Source of the DNA: Pithys albifrons albifrons
Taxonomy: Eukaryota; Chordata; Aves; Passeriformes; Thamnophilidae
Assembly (NCBI RefSeq): GCF_047495875.1
Contig: NC_092471.1
Span: forward strand, 6,903,001-6,967,000
DNA length: 64,000 bases
Direction: 5' to 3'
Each line of letters starts with the position of its first letter. Position 1 is the stretch's first letter. This document shows positions 39,668 to 54,900 of the stretch, in pieces. A program made the position numbers and the translations under genes. The notes under the pieces are model-generated. The model was not told the origin of the DNA. It made no database searches and worked only from the letters and a program-made list of their open reading frames with translations.

Positions 39668-39907
39668 TGTCCTAAATCAAAATTTTTGAAGTATTAGAAT
39701 GAACATGTTCAATGAGTATATTGACATAAACATTTTTGTTTTTATCAAAATGGCAATGATGCCATTTCCTTCTGTAAAAATCTGTATTTTATGCTGTAGT
39801 CTGGTCTTCAGCTTTCACAAATTAGAATAATTACACAGATGTTTTTCAATACATGGTAAAAATTATCAAACAGCAAGGGATATGTTCAAAAGACACTTTG
39901 AAACTTT

Positions 39908-39975
39908 TCAGTCCACTTTCACAACACTGTAAATCTTACTTACAAACCAGAAGCAGGCAAAAAATCCAATAGTCC
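39908..39975 (-). CDS. TM9SF2: TM9SF2 last coding segment with the stop codon (residues 478-499)
   Basis: The acceptor CATTTTAG precedes GG (end of glycine) and then [20 protein letters not shown], aspartate and TGA at 39908-39910. It contains the end of the last membrane region and a short cytosolic tail ending KVD, a KXD-type Golgi-retention signal. Confidence 0.98.
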
Positions 39976-42900
39976 CTAAAATGAGAAAATGGAAAAGGTT
40001 AGTTTATCTTACAGTTTGCTCTAAGAAATCTAAAAAGTACTTCCCAGCAGGACGGAATGTAACATTGTAATCCAGCTAACTACCCAGAATAACAGCACTT
40101 CTTAAATTTAACAACACACATTCAACCCCAGGCTAAGTTATTGATTTAGAGCAAAGAAGACTCTCAGGACCAGGCTGCTGATGTACATTTAAACCCCTGA
40201 ACATGATGCCACCGTCACCAACAGACACACAGGCACGGGTTAAGAAATGGATTTTTATACACACAGAGAGTCAACCCCTACCTTGGGTTTTTCACTCTGT
40301 GATACTTCACTGCCACCTGTGAATTATGACACATAACAAGGCCTTGGAAAAATTCACCTGGCCCAGTTTTATATTCATTGTTCTCTACTTATACTCAGGA
40401 ACAGGGAACTCCTTCCTCTGTGTATCCTGTTACTTCCTTTTGCTAAAGCCATGCTCTGAATGCCACAGCAGCTGGGAGCAAACAGGGACAAAGCACTAAA
40501 TGTGATTAGTACAGACGCAATTTTCTATTTTTAGAGCTAATGAACAAGTCTGTGGTTTTCACATACAGTCATTATTACGGGGCAACTGCAAAGACATTGT
40601 CCATCACATTTACTTTTAAATTACTTTAAGAACTTCATATGCAAGGAGACAGGCCCAGTCAGTGAATTTAGCCTTCAGCCTCTAAGGAAAGTGGTGCACT
40701 GTTCCTCACACCTAGGGGTGAACTGACACAGAGATGTCACACCTTGACAGCTAAAAAAAGGGAAGTCCCAGGTGAATTCCCTCTCAAGGACACAGCCGTG
40801 TGCCAGCCCTGTGACAGGTCTCACCAGCTACACTGCAGACAATTCCAAGTTCATGTACTCAGCTCCCATAGTTTCACATTCACTCTTTTCTGACTGTACA
40901 GCCCATGTTTAACATCAGTTCCAATTTTTTCACCATTTAATTGTGACTTACTAACTAGATGGTTCTTTGTTAACCATTTGCCTTTTTTACATTACTTACA
41001 TTTCTTTCAGACCACATACACACATTTCCCAAGTGAGAAACCCACTTTGGGATGCTTATTATCTATATGCCAATTCTCACATTCTTCCTGCTGCCATGTA
41101 TATTTGCAGTTTAAGGCTCCTGGACAGCCTACTATTATATGGCACAGATTACCCTTTCCCTCTAAGTTTGCAGTTACCATCCTCTGAAACAGTAGGAGAC
41201 AGCAGATTTATGGCTGTTGATAGGAGATCAGACACCAACCACAGAAGGAATATAATTCCTTTGTAGGCTTGACATCACCAAGTCTTTGCAGTTCATGGTC
41301 AATCCTCACTCCTTCCTACTGTGTCAAATACTCCAATATAAGCATCGTTACTCTAAGCCTTACTCTCATGATTTTTTCCTCACAATGGTTCTCAGCATCT
41401 TTGCTTTCTAGTTGTTTTTGTAATACAGCCCACTCCAAGCTTTTTAGGGCTTTGAAAGCAATGTTTCTTCCAAATGTTTAACAGATGAGATAACTTAAAA
41501 ATTTATCTGCTGCTCTAGAACAAAACTGTAGTGTCATGGCAAACATGTGCAACTAACACAAGAATAAGAGTGACCACAGTTTTGTGAGCACACCACAACT
41601 TAATATGGGCACACACTCTAAATCCACAGTATCTTCCTCCAATCCTTGTTAGTCTGAGTCTTTATAATACATCAGTTTTCTATAAAGCATTGCCTCAGTC
41701 CTAACAGAATTCAAGACTTCACACTGTGAACAAGTATTTTATCTATAAACAGATTTTCACAGGTTTCCATAACATTGATTTTCAACTTCCCCTCCTAAAA
41801 AAAAAAGTCTGTTTAGCAAATCAAAGACCAACTAGTCCTGCTTCTTTTTTGAACTTTATCAGAAATTTTGCCAAGGTACTGAAAATCGACCATGACACTG
41901 TTTTTTAGTGGTAATAGTAGTCAGATACCAGATTTGAATCATCAATTCAGGGAGAAAGGCAACACTTCACCAAGATACAGCCTTCTGTGGTCAGAACTTC
42001 CTCTGGTGTGCAGATTCCTTGTGTTGTTACCATATATCCTACAAACTGCAGATGTGTAGAGCTCTATGGACCAGAAAGTTCTTTTTTCTTTTTTAAATAA
42101 CATGAGACAAACAGACCAGATGCTTCCTTAGCCTCAGGTCACCACAAAGTTGTGTCACTATTACAAAATCAGTATTATTGAACAGATATGAATGTAAGCT
42201 AAGGGAACATTATTTACAAGGTCTCCCTTACAGCTGCTTTACCTACATGATTTCTTATGTCAGTGCAATGAAAAGCTTAACTTTTGTTTTTATTAAGAAC
42301 ACAGACAGCACAGTGCCTGGTTCCACCCAAATTCAGTGTTCTCCACCTCAAACCTCGAGGTGCTTGTGATTCCATGAACCACTACGAGGCCCACAAAATG
42401 TAATAAAGTCAAAAAGCTTCAGATTTTCTATACAGGAGTAAATACCCCTATCAAAGGGATTTGCAAATGAGTAACAGTTGGACAAGGAAAACAGCTCTGA
42501 ACTATTCTGTCTTGTTTGCAAATTCTAGCCAGAATGTTTTCTACATTTTAACCCATTTCACAAATTTGTCACTTGCTTCAGATTTTAGCACTTTATGCAG
42601 GAAACCACTTTATACTACATCTTTAGGCTGGTGCTCTCAACTATAACAGGTTCTCAGATTCCCCTTTTAACTGATTTGACTAAACCCAATCTTAAAACAC
42701 AGGTATGTGCATGATCATTTCCTACACTTGTACCTCTACCCAATAAAATTGCCATTAATGGTTGCAGAGTTAAAATCCAACCTGGCCATCCCATGTAGCA
42801 CTGCTTGAAATGTGTTTTCTCAAAGACCATACTCAGCTCTTCAATCGTGAGCATTTTTCTAAGCACATTTTACACTAAAATCAGACTCATCCCTCATTAA

Positions 42901-45900
42901 AATGAGCCTCTCATTAGAACAGGACTATTTAGGGATATGAACCACTCTAGGATCTTGCTTTTTTTATTTGTCTCTTTCAAAACACATTCAAACTGAAACC
43001 CAACTTTTGAAGTACTACCAACAAGGAGTCATCTCAGCATCTCACAGCTTCTCTGACAGACATCAATGAACACAATACGACAGAAGACAGATACCCAAAG
43101 GTGTTTTTGTTAAAGCTGTTAAAAAAATTCTACAACTACTACTTAAACACCTCCTCTAACAACAAGACTCTAAAAAAACCCATGGAAAAAAAACAACCCT
43201 GCAAGCAAATAAATAAGAAGACCCCACCAGCTGAAAGAGTTGAGACTTCTAAAATTATTTTCTGCTTGGTCTATACTCCTTTCTGTTGTAAGATTTTTAC
43301 AGCTTTCAGATGCACATTTCAAGAAATGACCCAGCACCAAGCATGGGACCAATTCCTCTAATGAGCCTATGAAATCTGTTTGTTTGCTTTAATCCAATAT
43401 AACAAATTAGTTTCTTGGCTAATGTTTACTTTAGCCAATCCTAAGCACTCACCCGCTTCAATTGAATGAAAAAGCACCCGGTGACCTGCATTGAAGAACT
43501 TACTGTTGTGGGGGACGTCTTTATTTTTTCCCTATGTGTTGACCTGCATATTTTAAGATTCTGCCTTTCCAAATGATCTCTCCTGGTGTAGGAAATTGAT
43601 GCCATCCCAGTGCACAGCAGCCTGCTGTACATCCCAGGGAGGTACAGGACAAAGATCTTTTGCAAGAGCTATTTAGAATTCAAGAACTCTGTTGTGGAGA
43701 TGTCTCGAATCATTTCTCTAGCCAAGAAGCAAGACAGGCAGACACTGAACACCTCAGCTGTTTTTCTCATCTTTTCTTTCTCAGGTTTATAGACTGCTGA
43801 ATACTCTACAGGATATATACTAGCACTTTCTGAAACATGGAAAGATGTGTTATACACAGAAAGCTGGTATCTGACTGGGTAACAGAACATCATTAGTAAA
43901 CTAGTTTAAATTTCAAATTCAAAATTAAAACAAGGACTATTGCACAGAATAATGTCAAAACACATCAAGGAGACCCTTCTTCTCTACTTGTCTCTTCTAG
44001 CTTTATTGTTTAATGAAGAAAAAAGAATTCAAAGCACGAGCAGATTGTAAGAAAGCAAATAGAAAAGCCCTCTGCACTTTGCTGATACTTCTCATGTACC
44101 TTGAAAGCTCTCAGTATCATACTGGTTTCAATCACCGCACAGTGGTGGGTGCTTCAGAATCTCAGATTCTAAACACAATCTACCCAGAAGATCAAAACTC
44201 AATTTTGAAAATGGCATTAACTCACAAGTGTAAATGATGTTCAAAAATAGAGGTCACTGTAAAGCAACATGCTTTGACTATGTTCAGCATTTTTCCATCT
44301 CCTAGAATAAAATGCATGTAATCACGTCGCCATCCCCACTCACCCACACTTATTATTTCTTGAAAGATTAGCTGCACTTTGTACATTAAAACAAAATTGT
44401 CTGGTTTGGGTGTGCACACTAATTATTAGATTTCACTGGTCAGATTGTATTATTGTCCTTGTTGCCATATAAGCAATCAGTTCCTATTTACTTATTCACT
44501 CTGATCTCCTTTGTGATGCTCAGGGTAACACAACTCGCTGCCACCAAGGAGGTACCAACACTGCTCTTTGTGCTCCTGTCACAGTTGCTGAGACCCAATA
44601 GGCAAGAGTAGAGAAAACCAAAATACCCAGTACTACCTTAAGTGGAACAGATCAAGGTCCCGTTTTGGGAACTCTGTGAATGCAATCAGTGTGTAAAACT
44701 ACATCAGCAAACTACCTCACCTCCAGAAACTTGTGAAGGACTCAACCCTTATTTTCTAAAGCAAGGGCTAATAAGGAAGATTTTACAAAACAAAGCAAAG
44801 TTAAGTGTCTTTTGCTTGTGCCACCTGTCTAGAATAGCTTACATTTCAGGCCCAAAAATCTATCATTAGACTAAATATGGAAAAAAAATCATCACAACAT
44901 TTTACGTTATCAAGGATTTATTACACACTCCATGTCTCTGTTACATCCATTAGTGACTGGCTGTTCTATTAAATGTAAAAAAAGGAATCATGTAGTAGTT
45001 TTCCTCATGAACTACAAATGCAGCACAGGCAGCACTATTGTGGGTCTATTTTAAAATAAAGACACTGCAAAAATAACAGCAGCACAGTTTATTATTGTAC
45101 TTCTGGGGCCTCACTGGCCTCCACATCAAGAACTCCAGGATAAGCACATCTGAAGCTTTTAATACCATTTCAGCTGCTGCCATGACAATTTCAATTATCA
45201 TTTTATATATGAAAGGGATATTTTTAATTCTACCAATTTGCATCTTGTAAGTGAAATTGAAATTGGCAGGATAGCAACTAACCTATGCTAAAATCGAGAC
45301 ATGTATTAACATATTGCTTTAGTTTAGAAGTAATTAAAACATTTTAGACTACAGTTTGGGGTTCTTTTTTTCAATATAGATAGATATAAAAGACATCTGG
45401 AGCTTGTCTGTTTCACCAGGATTTAAGCAGGGGTTTCACTGGCAATATGCCAACTTCTATATTTGCCTTCAAGAATTAAAAAATAGAAGAATTAAATTCT
45501 TTTTTTTCCCCTTCACTTATTTTTAAAACTTCTTTTGAAGAGACACATATCAAAATAACAAATAAAAACCTATCAGGAAGTGCCAGTTAATGTTATTAGA
45601 TACAACTTTTGCAGAGTAACTGCTTTATTGAAACTCTGTTTATTATGAACAGTGGTTTTTTTGCTCATGTTAACCACTATTAGAAGAAAGAAAGATGAAA
45701 AAGAGCCTTCTCCCTGCTGCACTGACAAACTTGGTCTGATGCTAAGACTTACTTTCATTATCTATTTTAGCCACCCTTCTTTAAGTGCATTTAACTGAGT
45801 TAAGTGCTGCATTTCATAAAGTGAAACCAAAGGATTTACAACGGCTTTCAAGAACCAGTCAGAAGTTAAGAAGTAACAACATAAAACATAAACCATCATG

Positions 45901-48900
45901 CCATGCACAGAGACATTCTCTATTACAAACCTTTGCACTAACTATGAAGGCTGGTTTTATGAACAGCCCATCAGATATGAACCAGCATTTTCTCTAGTTC
46001 CACCCCTGCTGTACTTCATGCCAAGCAGTGACACCCAGAAGATGTGAATTCATGAGCTAAATCTACATATACAACAGCAGCAGTTGAAGAACACCAAGAT
46101 AAAATGCTCCTGGCTATTTTTAAGGGCCAGTACCCTTCAAAGAGCTTCTAATTTCCTCTAACACATGGTAAATCTGGCACAGATTTCCCATCAAATCAAC
46201 CTCGAAATTATAGTTTCAGTCAAGTGATTATGAGCATTAGAGGGAGTAATTCTGTAGAGGAGGCTCAGTCTGCATAAGGAACAGCAGAAAAGCTGGACAA
46301 GTAAAACTGGAGAGCCCCATTTCAAATAGGTCCCTTCAGTTAAGGTACATTCCTGTCATTAAGAAGTGGTGATTAATGAGCAGGTGAGGCCACCTCTAAC
46401 AGTACCAAAACACTCTCTTGTCAAAATCCACCTTTTTCCCCTGCACCAGCCTCCTTTCCTTGCTAACAGTGAAAGCTGAAAACATCTTTTATCCTCCATA
46501 TGCAGAGCGCAATTATCTTTAACTACTTCTAGAACCAATTATGAAATCCAGAATCAAGTTAACACTTGATATCAAAGTGAACACGAACAGCCCTTTGAAA
46601 ATATGATGGTTTGAACTCATTGCTAATATAATATTCAGTAAAGGAAAATTAATTATGCTATAAATAAATGCAACTTCAAGTTAGGGAAAAAACTTAAAGA
46701 GAATCTTACTGTGACTTGTGGTGTCACAAACCATAAAAGTAACACTGCCTAAAGGGTCACAGATTGTATTTAATGGTTCTGATAGCCTAAATTTCACCTA
46801 ATGTTTCTCATTTCAAAGCACAACCCCCTGCATCCATTTTAGTATCAACACTGTACTTACCTGTGAAAAGGAAAAAAATCAAGACCATGATCATGGTATA
46901 ACCAAAGTACAAAATAGTGCTGGCAGTTCCTGTTATCTGGAGTTTGGAGAAGAAGTAATGAACTGCATAGATAAAGAGATAAACTGCTGTAAAGCTGCTG
47001 GTCAAGAACGACCGCCACCACCAGTGATAATCCTGAAAGAAACAACAAACCAGTCACAAAGAGTCACCATGTAGAAAAAATATAAATAAGCTGGTTAAAA
47101 AATAACACTGTCTTCTGAAACACATTTGATCCTGCAAAATTTAGCTCTAAAAAAGAAAAATTCTAGCATAGCGCCTACGAACTTTTTTCCCTCCAAGTCA
47201 GCTGTGTTGCTTCCACTATCAACATAAAATTAACATCAAGGCTGTTTATTTTTGCTTATCTGCTGCCAGCAGTGGATTTTGAAGCAAAAGGCACCTTTCA
47301 GAAGAGTGGCTAAGACAGGCATGTCCAGACTAACAGTGCAATCCCCCCAGTGTCCAGCACCTCACGGTTTATGTGATACCTCAGCTGAATTTCCAACATC
47401 TTCCAGCTACAAGAGGCATCTACATCAAAATTGTAACTTTTACCTCTGCACACAGATGGAAGTAGCACAGCAAAACTGTAGCTTCTGAACACGTAATTAG
47501 AAGTATTATGAAAACTAGGAACAGGAATCCGAACATGTAATACATCTGATGAGACCTAAAATTAAAAACAAACAAAAACAAGAGTCTCATTTTTGGTTGA
47601 GTTTCTGAGTTAATTTACTGTGTCACGCTGCCAGATGTTAATTAACCAAAACAAAAAAATCCAAACAACCCCAAAAACCCCACACCACTGGGGCAACTTT
47701 ATTGACTAATTCACAGCAAGTTTTCTTTACCTGAATGTACATATTTATTTAAGCTAACAGTAATAAAACCACTGCTTTACAGAGCAAAAGAGTCTTCAAT
47801 TATACTTCCTCTGAAGCTACTAGTGTCTATATTTCATAGAGAACAGTTAAGGACAATTTCCACCAGAGATTTTTATCATTTCAGGTCTCTGTTAGGAGGA
47901 CCTTTAGCCTCCCTGACTCCTGCATCACACCTGTAGTCTTCCCTAGTTCCAATATCCACTTCCTTCCTCCTACTGCAGCAAAGTTTTCCAGGTGTCTCCA
48001 CATCTTGTCACTACATTCAACCAGATTTTCCTCCACTACCAGTCTATCCCCAGGCCAAGTTTGACTCCAGTTCCAGTGCTAATCAACACAAAATCACTCC
48101 CAAAAATAAATATGAGGAAAATATGCTGATTTACTTTTAATCCGTTGTCTTTCAGATAAGGGAAGTAATCAAATTAACTTTACTGGGTGAAGGTAACAAT
48201 TACTGCAGTACAGGATTAGACAGAAGGAGCATTAGTTGCACATGCCCTCCATACCTCCCTTCTGTAGGAGAATAATGAGACACAATTTGGAAATCTGTTA
48301 ATTTCAACTACAAAAGTCTAGAGAATACCTGTTTGTCAGCTGATCACATTTTTCAGCATAGCTACATTACACGGTTTCTATTTTTGCTTAGGATAAATAT
48401 GAAAAACTAATATATTTGCATTTAAGAGCTGATTTAGAAAATTGTTCTGCAAGATCTCTCAACATAAACAGAGGACACCACAAAAGCTGGCACCTTCAGG
48501 ATAATATCTTCCATTGAACAACAACATATGGGGCATTTCACATTTACATTGTGAAAGTTATGAAAGATTGCACTGGTTTAATTCTTCAAGCACCTGCATG
48601 ATTAGGTTTGACAAGATTTAGGAGCACAGTGGATGGTTCCTAGAGAGCAGAGCCTTTGTTCTGCAGAACATGAAATCCCAAGATCTTCACCCAGTTCTGA
48701 TCTAACAGCTGAACCTGCTAGATCATATTAGTTTCATAAATCATAATGTAGTTGTGCAGTGGATTATGAAACCACATTTGTGCTGTTTGAGCCAGGAAGT
48801 TAAAACAAGGCAACAGGATTCTAATATCACACTTTGTAGTTGTCAGTAAAGTATAAGCACAGAAAGAATTTATAGATTCTAGAAGTCCCATAAAAGTCTG

Positions 48901-51900
48901 CATGATGATCAAAAACTGTTAGAACTGGATTAGTCCTCATATTAATTGGTTCAGGACACTCAGACTCACTGTGTGTATTATCAAACCAGCATAACCAGAG
49001 GAAAAAAAATAGTGATGCTCACCAAATGCTATTCAGAATGAAAAAAAGTTGAATAAAAATACATCCAAAGGGCAAGATACCACCCATAATGATACCAGGC
49101 AATGGCTTGGTGAAAAATGACTGCTCTGGGATTTGGCGAGGAATCTGGTTTGTACGCACTGGGTGTTCAATAGGCTGCAGAAAAAAATAATATAAATAGA
49201 AGATAAATTGTTGCATCATAAGTAACATCACTTTCTCCAAATATTAGCATTTAATGATTTGATAAACATATTTTCATTCATAAGCCATCACAAGTTACCA
49301 AACAAAAAAAGCTACAAACTTGATGCCCATCATTAGGAAAAAGCACGTGTGCTTTGGACATTCCAACTACTGGCCAATAAGTCAGAACATGAAGGAAATA
49401 AATCTGTTCAGTCTTTAACTAAAAACAACATAAAATTTAACACATCCAACACCACCACTTTTTCTTAAATGCCTGGCATTATCTCAAACCAGTGAAGTAC
49501 AAATTGAAGCCCTTCTGAAGTAGTACTTCAAAAATGAAACTGCTGAGGTATTGCTGGAGCACAAAATGCAAGCAAGACCTCCAAAAGCACAATTAAATTC
49601 TGATTCTAGTGAATGGACAGACAAAAGTTAGTGTGACATTACAAGCACACACTTGGTTTCAAAATCATGGCCACGTGACACACCACTTTACAACCACGAG
49701 GCCAAATGTTTCCATTTGACCAGCGCTCAGAGATTCAATGACTCAACTACAGAGGACAGGAGGATTTCAAATCTGTACTCCAAGAGCTCTACCTTCTCTT
49801 TGAAGCCAAAATAGGCACCAACAAAGGTCAGTGGGACTGAAATTCCAAACCACATAGCTAGGATAGCAACCAAAGTGCCAAAAGGGATGGCAGCTGAGGA
49901 TCCTTTCACCCACAGAATGAGATTCATAATGAAGAAATCAGCAAAGACAATCCTGAAAGAAAGATCAGAAAAGATATTAAAATATTCAAAAAAGAACATG
50001 TACCGGTTAGTATTAAAAAACATACATCAATTAAAAGTCTGCATAAGAAAAATGTAGCTTCTAGCAATTTTCCAACTCCCCAACAGTACTAATTCCTTTC
50101 ACCAACAGCACAGTTAAAGTAAAAATGCCTGAAACATCCAATGCTTGTAATACAGGCATCTACAGCAAAGCCACTATTTAAATACTCTCACACAAACCCA
50201 AAAAGCAACAGAATATTGCAAAAATCTATACAAAGAATGGAAAAATAATAAATATACCCCGCTCTTATCTGAACCATCTTTCCTATTATTACCAGATGTA
50301 TTTTCTTTATTTAGGTCCTTTGTAAACAGTAAATTCCTTCTGAATAAACACAGTGATGGCAAAATGTCACATTTAGGAAGCCACATGTCACCCTCACAAC
50401 AAAGGTGTGTGCTGCTGCAGGTTGTGTCACAAGGGGAAGGGGGGATTAAAGAGGGCTCTGCCGTACAACGGAAACCTTTGTATAAGCATGGACATGCTAA
50501 GCAGTCCACAGCTTTGGAGAATTTAAATAAAGACTGCCTCAGTCATAATGTCTCCAGACCTGTTCCTCCCTCCATCATTAAGCACATCTGCCTCATTTTC
50601 TAAACATCCTGGGAAAACACTAGAAAACAACTCTGAGACACATGATGAAGATTCCAAACATCCCCTTCTGAAAACAAAGCAAAATGTACTGCAGAAGAGC
50701 CCCATATAAAATAAAAGCTTGCATTATTTGTGGATTCAAAGATGCAACACAGAAAATTCAGCCCCAGGAAGAGCCCCTGCAAAGTGCACCATTGTCTGGG
50801 TTTTGTTAAAAAGGTGTTCCTGAGGCAGAATTTAAACTGCCCTGAAGACAACATGCATCCTCCACTGTAATTTAAAAAGGAAGGAGGGAGGATTAGAGTA
50901 ATAGCCAGCCTCCTTTTTACCTAGGAGAGGCCTTACACTTGCCAAAACAGTCTGGGCGAACAGACTTGTTCAATAAGCACACCCAAGCGACCCCTGCTGT
51001 AGGCACCTTGTTGGACAAAAAATAAAAATCAAATCCTTTTTAGGTATCTTGCTAATCTTTATCATCTATCCAAGCTCATAAAACAGACCCCACTTACCCC
51101 CTCCAAAGTTAGAAAAAAACACTACAAATAGGAAGTCTCATCAGTCTACTGAGACTAAAAAGACCTTGGGCTGTTTATGATATTATGCAAATTCACTGAA
51201 CTAGCATAGCATAATCAGGACATCTGTTCCTATTCTACCAGCCCCAGTCATTTCACTTCCTCTGAAAAACTCAATTTATTTGAGAGTTTAAATGATCAGC
51301 ACAATGTTTTATCCACCGATACATATTTTCTTCTCTCTCCTAATAACCTCTAAATGATAGCAGGGAGACTGAAGCACATTTTGTTTAGAAGATTTCTCAT
51401 AGAAATACTACACTTCATTGTTATCAAATACATTACCTTTCATTTGATGAAATTCTGCTTTACTTGAAACCAAGCCATGGGCTTTTGAGAAGGAAGAAAT
51501 ACCTTAAGAAATTTATAATATTTTCCTCCCCTTTTGCGAAGGGAGGAATTCACGTACCTAAAGTTGCAACCAAAAAACTGAACATTACCTACATTTATAC
51601 GACTATAATCAGAATTACCTGGAACACACCAAGGGCTGTGGTGCCAAACTGGAATTACCCCACCACTGTGCCCAGTGTTCTGGTGCAGTGACTCTCAAAG
51701 GCTGTGACAGCACCTTGCGAGAGTTGCATCTTTCTCCTACTCCCACAGCTGACTACAAAACAAGATGCTCAGAACCTGTTCTAGAGCACGAGGCTCCAGA
51801 TCTCTTCTATTGATAGATAGGCAACGAACAAAGGGAACAGCAGCTCAGAGAACCACAAATAAAAACACACAAACAACCTTCACAAGAATTCACTCTTTTT

Positions 51901-54900
51901 TCCCCCAACTCTTTCCCACCTCAGATTCATTTATACTTTAGAATAAAGGAAAGAATGAGGGGAAATAATACTAACCCAGGGCAAAGCAGAGCTGTAAGCA
52001 AGACGTTTGTCTTCCACTTCTCACCTCTGAATGCTGAGGAGAAAAAGTAAAAACATTTTCAAGTTCAAGATTTTTCCAACCATTTTACAGAATGGGACCA
52101 GGAAGCAGATTTGTTTTCTGAGACAACTCAGCTCCAGTCTGAGGTTTACATTCAGCCCAGCAATTCTGCACTAAATAAATGCATGTACTTACTCTTGTAC
52201 ATTCTGGCTGACACATAACCAGCTGGAGTCCCCAGCAAGACCCACAATACAACTGCACAGGTCATCAAAGCACCACGGTTGGCAGGAGAAAGAAAACCAA
52301 GGCAAGCCAGGACTGGAGAAACAAAAAGATTTAGTTATTTGTGGGCACATGTCAAAATTCCCATGGAACAGAGAGCACTGTGAAGGTTCATCCCTTTCAC
52401 TACCAGACATTTAAATGAAGACTGTGTGCATAAGGTCTCATCCTCCCCATCACATGACCATACCCCCCCTATTGGCACTGTTTCATTCAAAAGCATTATT
52501 TCCACCTCGTCTCTTAAATAGAAAACTTCTCACAGCCAAGAGGCTGAAGAGTAAAATCCACCATGATGGACATTTTGCTCAAGAACACACTACCCCGAAA
52601 ATTAGCCTCTCTAATTAAAGAAGGCTGCCTGTGCCTGAACTAATTGTAGAGACCAGCCTAGAGATATTTGCAGAAAACAAGTCTGTCAGTGATCTCCAGT
52701 GGAAAGCTGTTTTTAAAGAGAAAAAGGACTTTCTCTCACCACTAATTTCTTTCTATACTACACTGGTTGCACAGGAAAATATTGCAGTTATGTAAGATAC
52801 AGAGTTGTGACCAGCACTGGAAGACAAGCCTACCAAGGAAACTCTACTAATCTTGCAGCATCATGTAATAAATAGAAAAAAAGCAGGTCCTCTTGAAAAA
52901 CCAAAAAAATAATGAATAAAATCTGGAGAAAGAAATTTGAAAAATTCTTCTTTTGTAGTATCAGTGTAGTTTTTAATTTTATTGTACAGTAAGAAAAGGA
53001 ATAGTCACAAACTTTACAGATAACAGATAATAAAACACCAGCTTGTGTCAGATGACATCATCACATGCACTTACACCATTTGTGGTGGGCTGTTGTTATC
53101 TCAAAGTTATGTCAGGACTATTTCACTGTGTGCACTCCTGCCCTTCCTTCTGCATGGCTCATTGGATAGAACACGTACCCAGAACATTTAAGCTTTGATA
53201 ACACATTTTTGAACTTGCATTACTGGACAAATAGTTTCTGTTTTTTAAAAAGAAACTTCTAATAAGGAAGTTTGATTTCTGTATTAGCCCAGATAGCAGA
53301 AATTTTCAATGACAACACAACAGCATTACTGAAGCTATCCAGATTACTGTTATTAAACTGCATTAATGTTTTATTTTACTAAAGGAAGGCCTTAAAGGCT
53401 TCTATCATTTGTTTAATAATATTGCATCTTTCTTATTCTTATTACACTACAAACACATCACCCTAATGAAGTTACTTACATAAAGTAATAAATGTCATAA
53501 TGAAAATTTGTGTTCCTTGGCCCAAAAAGACAGACAGTAACATTCCCTTCCTTGGAGGTCTAAACACATCTCCATGAACCAGCTTCCAGCCAAATTCCTC
53601 TTGGGCATCTTCCTGTATAAAATCAACAAAGTCTTTAGCAAAGATACATAATGCAGTAGCGAATTAACACAAACAAGATGCAAAACACGTATTTAAAGTT
53701 TGATTAACTTCCAGTTAAGATCCAAAGCCAGACTAATTGCATCTGATTCATCACTCATTGATTTTGTAACCCCCTAATGGTTCAGTGAGAAAAGGCAGAA
53801 TTTATCAAGAAAATCCCTATTTCTTAAAGCAAGAAAAACCAAACGTAATTAGCCAAACCATAGAACTTCATTCTAAATTTAAACTAAAACAAAGCATTCC
53901 ATTTAATTTAACTTCAATCTAGTTCAAGCATTTATCTCTTTCTGCTTCCATTTCAAAGCACATCGATCTCAATGACAATACTGGGAAATAATCAAACTGT
54001 ACTCCAGAAGAAAGTTTGCTCCCTGGAATCATGAGGGACAAATATCCACACTGTCCCACTGTCAGAGGTGAAAAGGTGGATGGATGGCACCGAGAGGGAG
54101 GATCCTAAGGAACCACTGAAGAACAAGGCTTTTCAAAAGGCACTCAAATGAGACACCTACCCTCACACAATAAAACCAACCAAAACCAACACACATGACC
54201 ACAAAACCAACAACTATCCTCATAAAATTAACAGCTACAGGTTTCATTCACTAGCATCCCTCAAGTGTGAGATACTGATTTGCTTCACTACAGATTCCTC
54301 AGCCAGGGTTTGCACAAATATTTCACACCTTTTTAAATAAGCTCCTTGAATTGCAACAGAACACACTTGGCAAGAAAATAAAAAAGTGTGGTTTTCTGAA
54401 AGTCACACCTATCCCTGCTGTTATCCTTAACACTAATCAAGCTTCAACAAGTCTTGCTCTTTATTACATTAAGAATGATCAACTAATAAAGACATCACAG
54501 TATAAAATATTGAACATAATTTAATTGAGAGATCAAACAGGAGCCTCACAGACACAATCAGTTAAAGGATGTGGCAAGATTTTTCAACTTAAATTACTAT
54601 CTGAATTTGCATCAACAAAAGAGATTTAATCAAAACCACAAAGAATAAAAGTATTTTTACATTTTAGTTTCAATATGAGATATTTTTGCACATTTTGAAG
54701 TATCTTTAAACAGCTAGACAGCAACAGCAGTGAAAACTCAAACCTTTGTAGCATCTGATTTTAGTTCTCATCTTTGGGTTGCAGATATCACTTTTACCAA
54801 TGAGAATGAGTGAAAGACTGAGTAAAAATTATTTGCAGTCTAACTCACAACCACTTATATTATCTTCCACTAGAGGAACCTGTCTCCCATTTTAAGGAGT

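Larger units (their letters stand above)
39350..39907 (-). other. TM9SF2: TM9SF2 3' UTR
   Basis: About 550 nt of AT-rich sequence follows the TGA on the minus strand. The right limit is the stop codon. The left limit is inferred from the distal AATAAA at 39368-39373 and a U-rich stretch (minus-strand CCTTTTTTG) just beyond it, near 39332-39345. The exact cleavage site cannot be fixed without transcript reads. Confidence 0.75.

Noticed and set aside
49727..49792. Extension of the TM9SF2 open frame past KEK, and extension to an upstream ATG at the other end
   Set aside because: A GT donor follows KEK, and the next exon begins with the conserved [12 protein letters not shown]; the extra residues are intron.
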